64,000 nucleotides of DNA from Cellulomonas sp. Y8 (GTDB lineage: Bacteria; Actinomycetota; Actinomycetes; Actinomycetales; Cellulomonadaceae): the NCBI RefSeq assembly GCF_008033115.1, contig NZ_CP041203.1:2418001-2482000 (forward strand), read 5' to 3'. This document shows, piece by piece, positions 28,725 to 37,012 of the stretch. Made by a program: the position numbers and the translations under genes. A model generated the notes under the pieces. It did not search any database, was not told where the DNA came from, and worked only from the letters and a program-made list of their open reading frames with translations. Numbering within the stretch: position 1 is the stretch's first letter; each line of letters starts with the position of its first letter.

Positions 28725-30704
28725 TCACGACACCATCGTCGTCAGGCTCTCGCTGGTCGTGGCGAGGTCGGCGCGCAGGTTCTCCGCCCTTCGCGCGAGT
28801 GCCTGGATCATCGTCGCCTCGTGGTCCTCGAGCTGGAAGCGGACCTCGTCGAACGCGGTCTCGGAGCGGCGGACGAGGTTCCGGCACTTGAGGAACGAGT
28901 CGTAGGCGGCCTCGACCATGGCGTCGGAGAAGAAGGTCTCCGTGAGGTTGGGGTGCAGGTGGTGCACGAGGTCGGGCATGCGGTCGAGCGCGAGCTTCAC
29001 CTGCAGCAGCTCGCCGCAGAGCTCCGCGGCGCGCCGGGAGAAGGCGAGGCTCGCGGCCCCGACGGACGACGCGAACGTCCGCAGTCCGTCGCCGGTCATC
29101 AGCGTCACCGCCTGGCCGGGGCCGCTCAACGAGGCCACCTCAGCGGCCACCCGGATCTGCCGGGCCGCCGCCGCGAACACCTGGTCCGCGGTGGACACGA
29201 TGCTGATGGCAGCTGCGCAGAGGTCGGACAGCGGCGTGCAGGTGCGGGTGATGTACCGGGCGAGGCTCGCCACCGCCTCTCCCGCGATCGTCTGCCGCAT
29301 GTCCACGACGGTCTGGTGGAACCGTCGGACCTGGTCTTCCGGGAGAGGGCCGACGGTCCCGGACGGCCACGTAGCCGCACGGACCGAGACGGTGGCCTGC
29401 GGCGCACGCCTCGCCGCGATCGCGGATGCGGCAGCGTCGTCCACCTCCGCCACCGCGCGGGCGACCGCGTCCGCGGACTTCGCGAAAGACGCCCACTTGG
29501 TGTCCACCAGGCTCGCGTCCTTCCGGAGGCGGCCCGCACCCTTGATCAGCGCCTCGGTGAGGGCGCGCGACTCCGGGAGCATGATCTCCCACGCGCCCTG
29601 CCAGGCCCGGCGCGCGGCCTCACGTGCCGAGAACGCGACGAGGTCCCGGAGGACCTCCCGCACGGAGCTGACGGCGCTCACCGCCTGGGCCAGGACCGGG
29701 CGCCAGATGAGCGCCACAGGGACCGGCGCGGACGGCAAGGAGGCGAGCGAGTCGCGGAGGGCGACGGCGACGCTGTCGTCGGCCGCTCGGGCGGCGGCGC
29801 GCACCGGTCGGTACGCATCGTCGATCAGGTCCGCGACCGTCTGCCCCATCTGCGCAGCGCGCTGGGGCAGGTCGGAGGTGTACACCCGCAGGGCGCCCTC
29901 GACGCCGGTGAGCTCGACGGCCAGCACGGCGAGGAGCTCCTCGCGCTGACTGCGCAGGCCGGCCGTCATCAGGGCGAGGTTGTCGACGTCGATGTCCACC
30001 TTGCCGCCGAAGGATCTTCCGCCGAGCACCCGGTCGGCGTGGAACAGCGAGAAGGGCACCGCCATGCTCGCGTCGTAAGGGGCCAGCGCTGCGTCGCCGC
30101 GGTCGCTGCCGGTGTGGTTCGAGAGCAGATGATCGAGGTGGAAGCTGGTGCCCGGCACCGTGACGTTCCTGCCGACGAGGCGGTGGTCCAGCCGTCCCGC
30201 CTGGAGGACGCGGTGCAGGACGTCGGTCTCGGTGATGTAGTTCGTGACGTTGCGGACGTCCCCGCGCTCTTTTCCCCAGGGCACGGGTGCCGGGTTGACG
30301 GTGACGGCCTGCAGGTAGGGGCGGGTGGTGGCGACGTAGGCGGCGAGGCCGCCGCCGAGGGAGTTGCCGCAGACGGAGCTGACGGGGCCGAGGTCGCGTT
30401 CGACCGCGTCGACGTAGCGGTCGGCGGCGGCGTACTGCGCGGGGGTGAGTGAGGTGATGAGGGTGGCGTCGGCGAGGATGTCCAGGGCGCCGTCGGTGCC
30501 TTGGAAGCCGATGGTGAGTTCGCCGGTGTCCTGGTTGCGGAACGTGTACGCGTCGAGCCCGGTCGCCTCGTCCGTCTTGACGTGGACCACCTCGAACATC
30601 GTGCCGTTGACGGGCACGTTGACGCGACGCGCGAGATCGGCGTAGCTCCAACGCGAACCCAGGTCCATCAGGTCGTCGTGGCTGGTGCCCGTCCAGCTGC
30701 TCAT
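28725..30704 (-). CDS. Putative T7SS lipase effector (TslA-like: N-terminal lipase, helical C-terminus)
   Basis: A 659-residue protein. The first ~215 residues form a lipase-class alpha/beta-hydrolase. LTIGFQGTDG at ~64-72 is the oxyanion region and GNSLGGG at ~113-119 has Ser115 as nucleophile. Asp161 and a histidine at ~189-197 are candidate triad partners. The remaining ~440 residues are almost wholly alpha-helical with no signal peptide or membrane span. This matches the reversed layout of the S. aureus T7SS phospholipase toxin TslA, with catalytic domain first and secretion domain last. The ATG at 30704 overlaps the stop of the lipoprotein gene. Toxicity and secretion are inference from layout and neighbours. 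Confidence 0.75.
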   Translation of the reverse strand: MSSWTGTSHDDLMDLGSRWSYADLARRVNVPVNGTMFEVVHVKTDEATGLDAYTFRNQDTGELTIGFQGTDGALDILADATLITSLTPAQYAAADRYVDAVERDLGPVSSVCGNSLGGGLAAYVATTRPYLQAVTVNPAPVPWGKERGDVRNVTNYITETDVLHRVLQAGRLDHRLVGRNVTVPGTSFHLDHLLSNHTGSDRGDAALAPYDASMAVPFSLFHADRVLGGRSFGGKVDIDVDNLALMTAGLRSQREELLAVLAVELTGVEGALRVYTSDLPQRAAQMGQTVADLIDDAYRPVRAAARAADDSVAVALRDSLASLPSAPVPVALIWRPVLAQAVSAVSSVREVLRDLVAFSAREAARRAWQGAWEIMLPESRALTEALIKGAGRLRKDASLVDTKWASFAKSADAVARAVAEVDDAAASAIAARRAPQATVSVRAATWPSGTVGPLPEDQVRRFHQTVVDMRQTIAGEAVASLARYITRTCTPLSDLCAAAISIVSTADQVFAAAARQIRVAAEVASLSGPGQAVTLMTGDGLRTFASSVGAASLAFSRRAAELCGELLQVKLALDRMPDLVHHLHPNLTETFFSDAMVEAAYDSFLKCRNLVRRSETAFDEVRFQLEDHEATMIQALARRAENLRADLATTSESLTTMVS

Positions 30705-31756
30705 CGGTCCACCGTCGCCCCGTCGACCCACTCGCTGATCCACCAGTCAGCGTCGGCCTTATCGGCGGTCATCGTGAAGGACCGGTGGAACTTGTTGCTC
30801 CTGAGGTCTATAAAGTTGCTGTAGGTAAAGACCGTCCATTCGTCGAACATATCGAACAATGGATTGGAGCGGATGTCGTCCGCCACGCGGCGCGCGAGCT
30901 TCTCGCTCAGCTCTGCCCCTGGCGCGAACACGAGATGCACGCCAACGCTCAACGGGACGTCATGAATCGCCTTGTCGACGAACTTGCGCCACTGGTCGGC
31001 AGGTAAGTCGGGGTTGGCGAGGTATTCCTGATAAATCCGATCTCGCGCCTCGGGCGCGCGCAAATTCTGCTCTGGGGTTCGCCAGAGAAGCGTTCCCGGC
31101 GAGGCGTCAAAAACTGGGTCGGCCAGGCGTGCGCGGTCCATGTACCCGCGCGGTAGTCCGCCGCCGATTTCGGGGTGTGCGGTCAGGAGGTGGTCGCGCA
31201 TGGCGTCGAGCTCGTCGCGGTAGGCCATGGCGAGGATCCCGGAGACGGTCTCGGCTTCGATGGCGGTGAGGCTGGGGCCGATGTAGGCCTCGGAGGTGAG
31301 GGTGCCGTCGGGTTGGAGGCGGACGTCTTCGGCGCCGGCGACGTAGGGCTCGTCGAGGGTGCGCCAGGTGACCTGGACCATGAGGCTGGGGTGGTAGGCG
31401 TTGATGCCTGTGAGCTCGACGTCGCGGCGAAGGGTGCGCTGGAGGTAGGGCTCGACGATGGCGTAGATCTGGTCGCGGTTGGCGTTGGCCAGGGCTTGGA
31501 GTTCGGGGTTGCGCTTGCCCTCGGGCTGGTCGTAGCCGAGGGCCTCCTTCTCGGCGATGGTGACCAGCGCGGGTGCGTCGTCTTGGGTGTGGGTGGCGTC
31601 GGGTGGCATGCAGCCTCCGGTGATCAGGGTGAGCGCGAGGGCGAGCGGGCCGAGTCGTCGGGCGGTGAGCCGTGCCCGTGCGGACGGCCCTGGACCGACC
31701 GCCCGCGGCTGGGCTCGCCCTCGGAGGGAGTCGCCGTCGAGGTCGCTGTCCGCCAT
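30701..31756 (-). CDS. DUF1672-like lipoprotein, putative TilA-type immunity protein
   Basis: A 351-residue lipoprotein. An unusually long ~35-residue N-terminal segment precedes the signal helix, which ends in the lipobox-like ITGGC at ~47. The mature domain has ALGYDQPEGK, a helix ending in VEPYLQRTL, and SGILAMAYRDELDAMRDHL. These align by eye with staphylococcal DUF1672 lipoproteins, the family that as I recall includes TilA, the immunity protein of the lipase toxin TslA. GGAAGGGG precedes the ATG at 31756. The last ~110 residues are encoded by DNA of clearly lower GC. The gene overlaps the lipase gene by ATGA, so antidote and toxin would be made together. Confidence 0.7.
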   Translation of the reverse strand: MADSDLDGDSLRGRAQPRAVGPGPSARARLTARRLGPLALALTLITGGCMPPDATHTQDDAPALVTIAEKEALGYDQPEGKRNPELQALANANRDQIYAIVEPYLQRTLRRDVELTGINAYHPSLMVQVTWRTLDEPYVAGAEDVRLQPDGTLTSEAYIGPSLTAIEAETVSGILAMAYRDELDAMRDHLLTAHPEIGGGLPRGYMDRARLADPVFDASPGTLLWRTPEQNLRAPEARDRIYQEYLANPDLPADQWRKFVDKAIHDVPLSVGVHLVFAPGAELSEKLARRVADDIRSNPLFDMFDEWTVFTYSNFIDLRSNKFHRSFTMTADKADADWWISEWVDGATVDR

Positions 31757-31795
31757 CGGTCGCCCCTTCCGCGCTTCCCGTGAATTGCACCGGAT

Positions 31796-31816
31796 CGCGA
31801 CGCTAGCAGCGTCGCG
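31796..31816. promoter_or_regulatory. Inverted repeat over leftward T7SS promoter
   Basis: CGCGACGCT-AGC-AGCGTCGCG is a perfect 9-bp inverted repeat with a 3-base centre. It covers the proposed -10 box of the lipoprotein-lipase operon, so it is a candidate operator. Confidence 0.5.
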
Positions 31817-31973
31817 CGGCACATTTCCAGAGCGGGTTGACCGACTTCACAAACGACGCGAACTGCGCGAGCGGCACAAGTTGCCCCAATCTGTGCGAAC
31901 TGGGTGGCCTCGATACCACTTCTCGGACGCCACCTAGTAGCGGGTGGTCCGCCGAGCGGCCTACGTGACTATT

Positions 31974-31987
31974 CGGACAGATGTCCG
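31974..31987. promoter_or_regulatory. Palindrome upstream of T7SS operon promoter
   Basis: CGGACA-GA-TGTCCG is a perfect 6-bp inverted repeat, seven bases before the proposed -35 TTGACC of the rightward operon. It is a candidate operator or activator site. Confidence 0.45.
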
Positions 31988-32205
31988 TGCGAGGTTGACC
32001 TCGTCTCCGCGCCCGGCCCTACGCTCGCCGGTAAGTGCGCAGGTCTGGGTCGGTCGACGCGCGCAATGGAGATAGTTCGCAAGAGACGAGGCGCGAGGAA
32101 TTCTCTTTCAGCCGTGCCGCGCCTTTATCGCGGATTTCGCGCATGCGCGGGCCCGCATCGCTCGACGGCACCGACAGGGGTGGGGTGGATGGGCAGGGGG
32201 GCATC

Positions 32206-35067
32206 GTGAACTCGCGGCTGGCTCGCCTTCTGGTGGTGCTCGTGTTCACCGTCGGACTGACCGCCTCGGTGCTGCTCCCGCTGAACAGCGAGTACCAGGA
32301 GGGGTTGGCGACAGCGGGCGCGCAGGCGGCCCGCCCCGTGTCGCTCAACATCGCGCTGGTGAACGAGGACCGGGGCGCCGAGGCCGGCGGTGAGCAGGTG
32401 AACCTGGGTCGCGCCTACGTGAGGCAGATCGAGAGCGACACGTCGGCGGTGTGGCGGGTCGTGAGCCGGGGCGTAGCCGAGAGCGGGCTCGCCCAGGGGA
32501 GCTACCACGTCCTGGTGCTCATCCCCGCGGAGTTCTCGGAGAAGCTGCTCGACCTCGAGGCGGAGGAGCCTGGACCGATCGGCATCACCTACCAGGTGAA
32601 CGGGAACGGCAACGCCCGTGTCGAGACCGTCGCCGACTCCCGCGCGCGGGGGATCGTCGGTCAGCTCAACGGGCAGCTGGTCGACATGTACGTGGCCTCC
32701 ATCCTCGGCAACCTGCGCCAGGCGCAGGAGAACGTCCGGCTCGTCGCGGACGCGGAAGCGGGTCACGTCGGCGTCCTCGTCGAGGAGGTGGATCCGGCAG
32801 CGCGGGCGATCGGCACCGGCCTCTCCGACCTCACGCACGTCTCGGAGGGCTCGGTCACCGCCCACCTCGGGCTCGTCGACGCGCTCGACCGCCTCGGCGG
32901 GGACCTGCGGTCCGGCGTCGAGAGCGCCAGCGCGCACGATGGTTCGCTGGCCGATCTCCTGTCTGCACGAGAGGCCGGCGCGTTGACGTACGGCGCCTTC
33001 CTGGAGTCGTTGCTGGCGACCGACGCGCGGTTGCTCAGCGACGAGGTGCAGCACATGTACGACGAGCTGGTGGCGACGTCCGACTCGCTGCGTGGTCAGC
33101 TCGACACGGACGGCAGCGGCAACCACGTCACCGCGGTGGGGTCGGTCCGCGAGCTCACGGACGAGGCGGAGGCGTCGGTCGCCGGCCGCGCCCGAGCGCT
33201 GGGTCTGCTGGGTCCGGACCGGATCCTGGAGGAGTACGGGGCCACCATCCGCTCAGCGCTCGGTGCGGACCAGCACGGCGTCCTCTCGCTCGCGGCCGTC
33301 CTCCGGTTCGCCCAGGAGAGCGGATCGACGTCGGGGGACGAGCCGGAGTTCGTGCCCTGGCTGGCAGAGCTCGTCGCAGCTCGGATCGCGGTGCTGCCGT
33401 ACCGCTCGCAGGGCGCGCTGGATGCGGCGGTCGACGAGGGCGTCTTCGAGCACGCGAGCGGCCAGTTCGAGGACGTCGCGTCGGACATCAGGCAGGACCT
33501 CGCCGAGGTCATGACCTGGGCCGGCCACGCCGACGTGCCGGTCAGCCCGGACGGCGTCGTCGGCGGGGACCTCGACGTCGTGATCGCCGATCTGCTCGAC
33601 GCGCTGCCGTCGGGGCCCGACCCCGACCCCGAGCCGGCCACCGAGCCCGATCCCGACGCGGACCCCACCGAGGGCGACGGCGACCCGGCGCACCCCGCGG
33701 ACCCCGCGCCGGACGTCGCGGCACCTGCTGCCCGGTACGGCGCCACCCTCACCCGTGTCGCGGCGGCGTACGAGCGGGCAGCCGAGCTCGTCCGCCTCGC
33801 GCACGGGTGCGCGACCACCTGCGGGCTGCCCGCCGACGCAGACGTGGTGCTCGCCGTGGACGCGGTCATCACCATGGCCGTGCAGCAGCAGATCACGTCC
33901 GAGCGCTTGCACCTCGTCGGTGCCCGGGAGCTGGCCGATCGGATGGTCGACGCAGCGGACGAGCTCGCGTGGTCCCTGGCTCTCCTCCAGGCGACGCGCG
34001 AGACGCTCTCGGAGAACGTCGTGCGGCAGCTCGACTCGCTGGCGGACCTGCGCTCGTCCATGGCGGAGATCCGTGAGGGCGAGCGGACGGCGGCGCGGTC
34101 CGTGGCGGAGTCGGACGCGCTGACGCGCTCCGTCGCGGTCGAGGCGCGGGGCCTGCTCGGGACGAGCGAGTCGCTCGCGGCGTCGGCGCTCGTCGGCGCC
34201 GACCACGCGCGCCGCGTCGCCGACCTGATGCGCGGGCTGCGGGCGGACGTCGACCGGTTGCTCGGCGACGCCGCGGACCTCGACGAGCGGAGCGATCTGC
34301 TCACGCGGGCGCTCGTCGGCCAGGTCGACGACTCGCAGGCGTTCGCGGACTCGTTCGGCGGGGTGCTCTCGAACGCGCACAGCGCCGGGGTCCTGAACGA
34401 GCGCCTGCTGCGGTTCCTCGTGGATCCCGTCGAGCCCCAGGGGCGCGAGCCCGTGGTGTCGGCGGACGTGACCCGACCGTTCCCGTGGGTGCTCATCGTG
34501 TTCTCGGTCTGCTTCGTGTCGGGCTACCTCGTGTCCGGCGTGACGGATGGTCGCCGGCAGCGGTCGGCGTTCGCCCGGCGCGGCGCGCAGTGGCTGGCGC
34601 CGAACGCGCGCGCGCTCGGGACGGCGTCGCTCGTCGGGGCGCTCCTCGGCATCGGGCTCGCCTGGGCGAGCGGCGCCGACCTGGGCGTGCCGCGCGAGTC
34701 GCAGCTGACCTGGAGCGCCGCGGTGGTGCTCAGCGCTGTCGGGCTGACGGTGCTCGCGCACTGGTCCGTCCGACAGCTCCGGTCGTCGGGGGTCGGGCTG
34801 TGCCTGCTCACGCTCGTCGGCTACGTCTTCGTCTCGGACGCGGTGGGCACCGGCGTCACGTCGGGGCTGTCCGCCGCGGTCGCTGCGGTCAACCCGCTCA
34901 GCCACACCGAGTCGACCCTGTCGGCGGTGCTGGGCGGCGAGCCCGGAGGCGTCGTCGCCATCGCGCCCCTGCTCCTCGTGCTCGCGGTAGGCGCCGTGCT
35001 CGACCTCCTGGTGCAGGACGACCTCTCGCGGCTGCTGCCCCGTCGACGGAGGGCGGTGCCGGCATGA
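32206..35067 (+). CDS. esaA: T7SSb membrane component EsaA/YueB
   Basis: A 953-residue membrane protein. One helix lies at ~5-25. An extracellular stretch of ~730 residues follows, beginning with the YhgE/Pip-like segment (LNIALVNEDRG, ~45) and continuing as long helical coiled coil. A Pro/Asp/Glu-rich linker lies near residues 470-505. About five C-terminal helices start near 758. This is the EsaA/YueB architecture, an essential part of the T7SSb membrane complex that in Firmicutes also serves as a phage receptor. GTG 32206 follows a G-rich ribosome-binding site. It heads the secretion operon, and its stop overlaps the proposed essA ATG (ATGA). Confidence 0.85.
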   Translation: MNSRLARLLVVLVFTVGLTASVLLPLNSEYQEGLATAGAQAARPVSLNIALVNEDRGAEAGGEQVNLGRAYVRQIESDTSAVWRVVSRGVAESGLAQGSYHVLVLIPAEFSEKLLDLEAEEPGPIGITYQVNGNGNARVETVADSRARGIVGQLNGQLVDMYVASILGNLRQAQENVRLVADAEAGHVGVLVEEVDPAARAIGTGLSDLTHVSEGSVTAHLGLVDALDRLGGDLRSGVESASAHDGSLADLLSAREAGALTYGAFLESLLATDARLLSDEVQHMYDELVATSDSLRGQLDTDGSGNHVTAVGSVRELTDEAEASVAGRARALGLLGPDRILEEYGATIRSALGADQHGVLSLAAVLRFAQESGSTSGDEPEFVPWLAELVAARIAVLPYRSQGALDAAVDEGVFEHASGQFEDVASDIRQDLAEVMTWAGHADVPVSPDGVVGGDLDVVIADLLDALPSGPDPDPEPATEPDPDADPTEGDGDPAHPADPAPDVAAPAARYGATLTRVAAAYERAAELVRLAHGCATTCGLPADADVVLAVDAVITMAVQQQITSERLHLVGARELADRMVDAADELAWSLALLQATRETLSENVVRQLDSLADLRSSMAEIREGERTAARSVAESDALTRSVAVEARGLLGTSESLAASALVGADHARRVADLMRGLRADVDRLLGDAADLDERSDLLTRALVGQVDDSQAFADSFGGVLSNAHSAGVLNERLLRFLVDPVEPQGREPVVSADVTRPFPWVLIVFSVCFVSGYLVSGVTDGRRQRSAFARRGAQWLAPNARALGTASLVGALLGIGLAWASGADLGVPRESQLTWSAAVVLSAVGLTVLAHWSVRQLRSSGVGLCLLTLVGYVFVSDAVGTGVTSGLSAAVAAVNPLSHTESTLSAVLGGEPGGVVAIAPLLLVLAVGAVLDLLVQDDLSRLLPRRRRAVPA

Positions 35068-35068
35068 G

Positions 35069-35545
35069 GTGTCGCCGAGCCGCGGCGGCCGCCGCGGTCG
35101 CTGCGCTGCGCTGCTCACGGTGTTCCCTGCGGCGTCGTCCGCGGACGAGCCGGAGGAGCCCGGGGTCAACGACCTGCGGCTGCGGGTCGAGAGGCTGGAG
35201 CGTGCCGAGCAGGCCGACGTGGTCGGGTCGGACGACAGAGCGATGCTCTTCGACCCGGAGCACCGGGCGGCGACGCTCGCCGCGGCCGAGGAACGACGCC
35301 GCTCAGCGCGCGCCACGAGCGCCCGGCTGTTCCTGGGCGGCAGCGCGCCCTCCCGCACACCGGTGCCGACCTCGCACCTGTTCGACACCGAGGCGTACCC
35401 GCGAGCGACGACCACCCGCGACCCCGGCGGAGCGGACGACGACCCCGGGTGGTCCGCGGGACCGCTCGCAGCCGTCGCCCTGCTGGCCGCCGGGGCGGTG
35501 CTCTCGGTCGTGCTGCGCCACCGAGAGGAGTGCCCAGATGGCTAG
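35069..35545 (+). CDS. essA: EssA-like T7SS component with disrupted start region
   Basis: A 158-residue reading frame of EssA type: an N-terminal export signal, a soluble region with LRLRVERLERAEQADVVG, and one C-terminal helix. The best start is ATG 35064, which overlaps the esaA stop. It opens another frame, and only removal of one 5-base unit from GCTGC x3 (35100-35114) joins it to the body. The joined product would have a textbook signal peptide ending AASSA. As it stands, GTG 35069 gives a shorter, poorer signal. The gene may be phase-variable, weakly functional or mis-sequenced. The end overlaps esaB by 8 bases. Confidence 0.65.
   Translation: MSPSRGGRRGRCAALLTVFPAASSADEPEEPGVNDLRLRVERLERAEQADVVGSDDRAMLFDPEHRAATLAAAEERRRSARATSARLFLGGSAPSRTPVPTSHLFDTEAYPRATTTRDPGGADDDPGWSAGPLAAVALLAAGAVLSVVLRHREECPDG
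35100..35114 (+). repeat. Three tandem GCTGC units in essA signal-peptide region
   Basis: Three exact copies of a 5-base unit lie where the essA signal-peptide core should be encoded. Two copies would place the ATG at 35064 in frame with the rest of the gene. Three copies put it out of frame. Confidence 0.6.
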
Positions 35546-35786
35546 TCACGTCGACGTGACGCTCACCGCCGGGGAGTGGCGCGCGGATCTGCGCGTCCCC
35601 ACGCGCGTGACGGTCCACCGGCTCGTCGGAGAGCTCGCCGCGATCTTCCCCGGCCTCGACGCCGGGCTGCCCAAGTACCAGCTCCAGGTCCTCGCCAAGG
35701 GCCTGCTGCTGACGGAGGAGGACGTCCTGGCTGCGCACCCGGTGACGGACGGCGACGTGGTCGAGCTGATCCGGAGGTACGGCTGA
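35538..35786 (+). CDS. esaB: T7SSb ubiquitin-like protein EsaB/YukD
   Basis: An 82-residue protein with the beta-grasp pattern of YukD/EsaB. It opens with a strand (VDVTLTAGEWRADLRVP), then a helix (RLVGELAAIFPGL), YQLQVLAKG and the final strand VVELIRRYG. EsaB is a cytoplasmic regulator or component of T7SSb; in S. aureus it is needed for secretion. The ATG at 35538 follows GAGAGGAG and lies inside the end of essA. The TGA stop shares one base with the essB ATG, so the genes are strictly coupled. Confidence 0.85.
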   Translation: MASHVDVTLTAGEWRADLRVPTRVTVHRLVGELAAIFPGLDAGLPKYQLQVLAKGLLLTEEDVLAAHPVTDGDVVELIRRYG

Positions 35787-37012
35787 TGGCTGCTGATGAG
35801 GTGCGTCTCGAGCTCGACGGCGTCCCGTGCGTCCTCGAGACGGGCGGTGACGAGTGGCGCCTGGTGCTGCGGCACTCGCTGGTCCCGGTGCGGCACCGGG
35901 CGGAGCTCGACCTGCTGGCGCACGACGACGACGCGCTCCTCCCGTGCCGGGTCTCGGACGGGGAGGACGAGGTCACGCTCCACCTCGTGCCCGGCGAGGG
36001 GACGGTGGAGTGGGCGCAGGTGACGCGCATGCCCCGCGCCGACCGGCTCCGCGCGCTCGTCAACGTGCGTGCGTGCGTGACGCTGGCCGACCGCGGCTAC
36101 GCGGTCCTGCTCGACCCCGGCAACCTGCTGGTCGACCGGAACCTGCGTCCCCGGCTCGCGTACCGGGGCATCGCCGGCGTGATGCCGCCGCGCGGCGATG
36201 GTCCCCGGCACCTGCTGCGGCAGTACCAGGCGCTGGTGCTCGCGACGATGGACCGGGGCCAGTCGTTCACCGAGCTGGTCGACGGGACGCTCACCCTGCG
36301 ACGCGCGAACGCCTTCGAGCGCGCGGTGGTCGGTGCGGCATCGGTCGACGAGCTGGTCGCGTACCTGACCACGCTCTACGACGAGACGGCCGCCGACGAC
36401 CGGGCCACGCGCGTGCGCGTGAGCCGGCGCGCCCACGCGGGGTTCCGGCACGCCGCCGTGTGGCTGGGGGTCCTGGCGCTCGGTGCCACGGCAGTGGCCG
36501 GGTACGCGCTGTTCGTGCAGGCACCGTTCGACGCGCGGATGCTCGAGGCGGACAGCCGGTACGTCGCCGGGGACTACGAGGGCGTGATCGAGACCCTGCG
36601 CCCGGTCGACCAGGAGCGGCTGCCGCTGACGCAGCGGTTCGCGCTCGCCACCAGCTACCTGCGCAACGCGAACCTCAGCGAGGCGCAGCGGGCCGCGGTG
36701 GAGAACGGGTTGTCCCTGAGCTCGGAGCGGGACTTCCTGTCGTACTGGGTCCAGGTCGGTCGCGGCGAGCTCGAGGACGCGCTCGACCGCGCCAAGGGCC
36801 TCGACGACGTCGACCTCGTGCTCTACGCGCTGACGCTGCTCCAGGAGCAGGTCCGGGCGGACGGGGCGCTGAACGGCTCCGAGCGGGAGGCCCGCCTGGA
36901 CGACCTGCAGTCCGAGTACGACCGGTACCTCCATGCTCGGGGCTCCGCGGTCGACGGAGGCGCGGACGGCGAGGACGCCGGCGGCAGCGCGCCCGACGCG
37001 GAGGAGGCGTGA
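35786..37012 (+). CDS. essB: T7SSb membrane component EssB/YukC
   Basis: A 408-residue protein. The N-terminal ~215 residues form a pseudokinase-like cytoplasmic domain. A single helix follows (VWLGVLALGATAVAGYALFV, ~228-247), then an external helical domain and an acidic, disordered tail. This is the EssB/YukC layout, and EssB binds EssC and EsaA in the T7SSb complex. The normal kinase motifs HRD and DFG are absent, as expected. It begins at the esaB stop and ends overlapping the essC GTG (GTGA). Confidence 0.88.
   Translation: MAADEVRLELDGVPCVLETGGDEWRLVLRHSLVPVRHRAELDLLAHDDDALLPCRVSDGEDEVTLHLVPGEGTVEWAQVTRMPRADRLRALVNVRACVTLADRGYAVLLDPGNLLVDRNLRPRLAYRGIAGVMPPRGDGPRHLLRQYQALVLATMDRGQSFTELVDGTLTLRRANAFERAVVGAASVDELVAYLTTLYDETAADDRATRVRVSRRAHAGFRHAAVWLGVLALGATAVAGYALFVQAPFDARMLEADSRYVAGDYEGVIETLRPVDQERLPLTQRFALATSYLRNANLSEAQRAAVENGLSLSSERDFLSYWVQVGRGELEDALDRAKGLDDVDLVLYALTLLQEQVRADGALNGSEREARLDDLQSEYDRYLHARGSAVDGGADGEDAGGSAPDAEEA

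Larger units (their letters stand above)
31757..32205. promoter_or_regulatory. Divergent regulatory region of the T7SS locus
   Basis: This 449-base region is less GC-rich than its surroundings and separates the leftward lipoprotein-lipase operon from the rightward secretion operon. Leftward, TAGCGT (minus strand, 31800-31805) is a possible -10 box inside a 9-bp inverted repeat. Rightward, TTGACC (31995-32000) and TACGCT (32020-32025) are possible -35 and -10 elements with a long 19-base spacer. A palindrome sits just upstream. No supported reading frame lies here. Confidence 0.45.
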
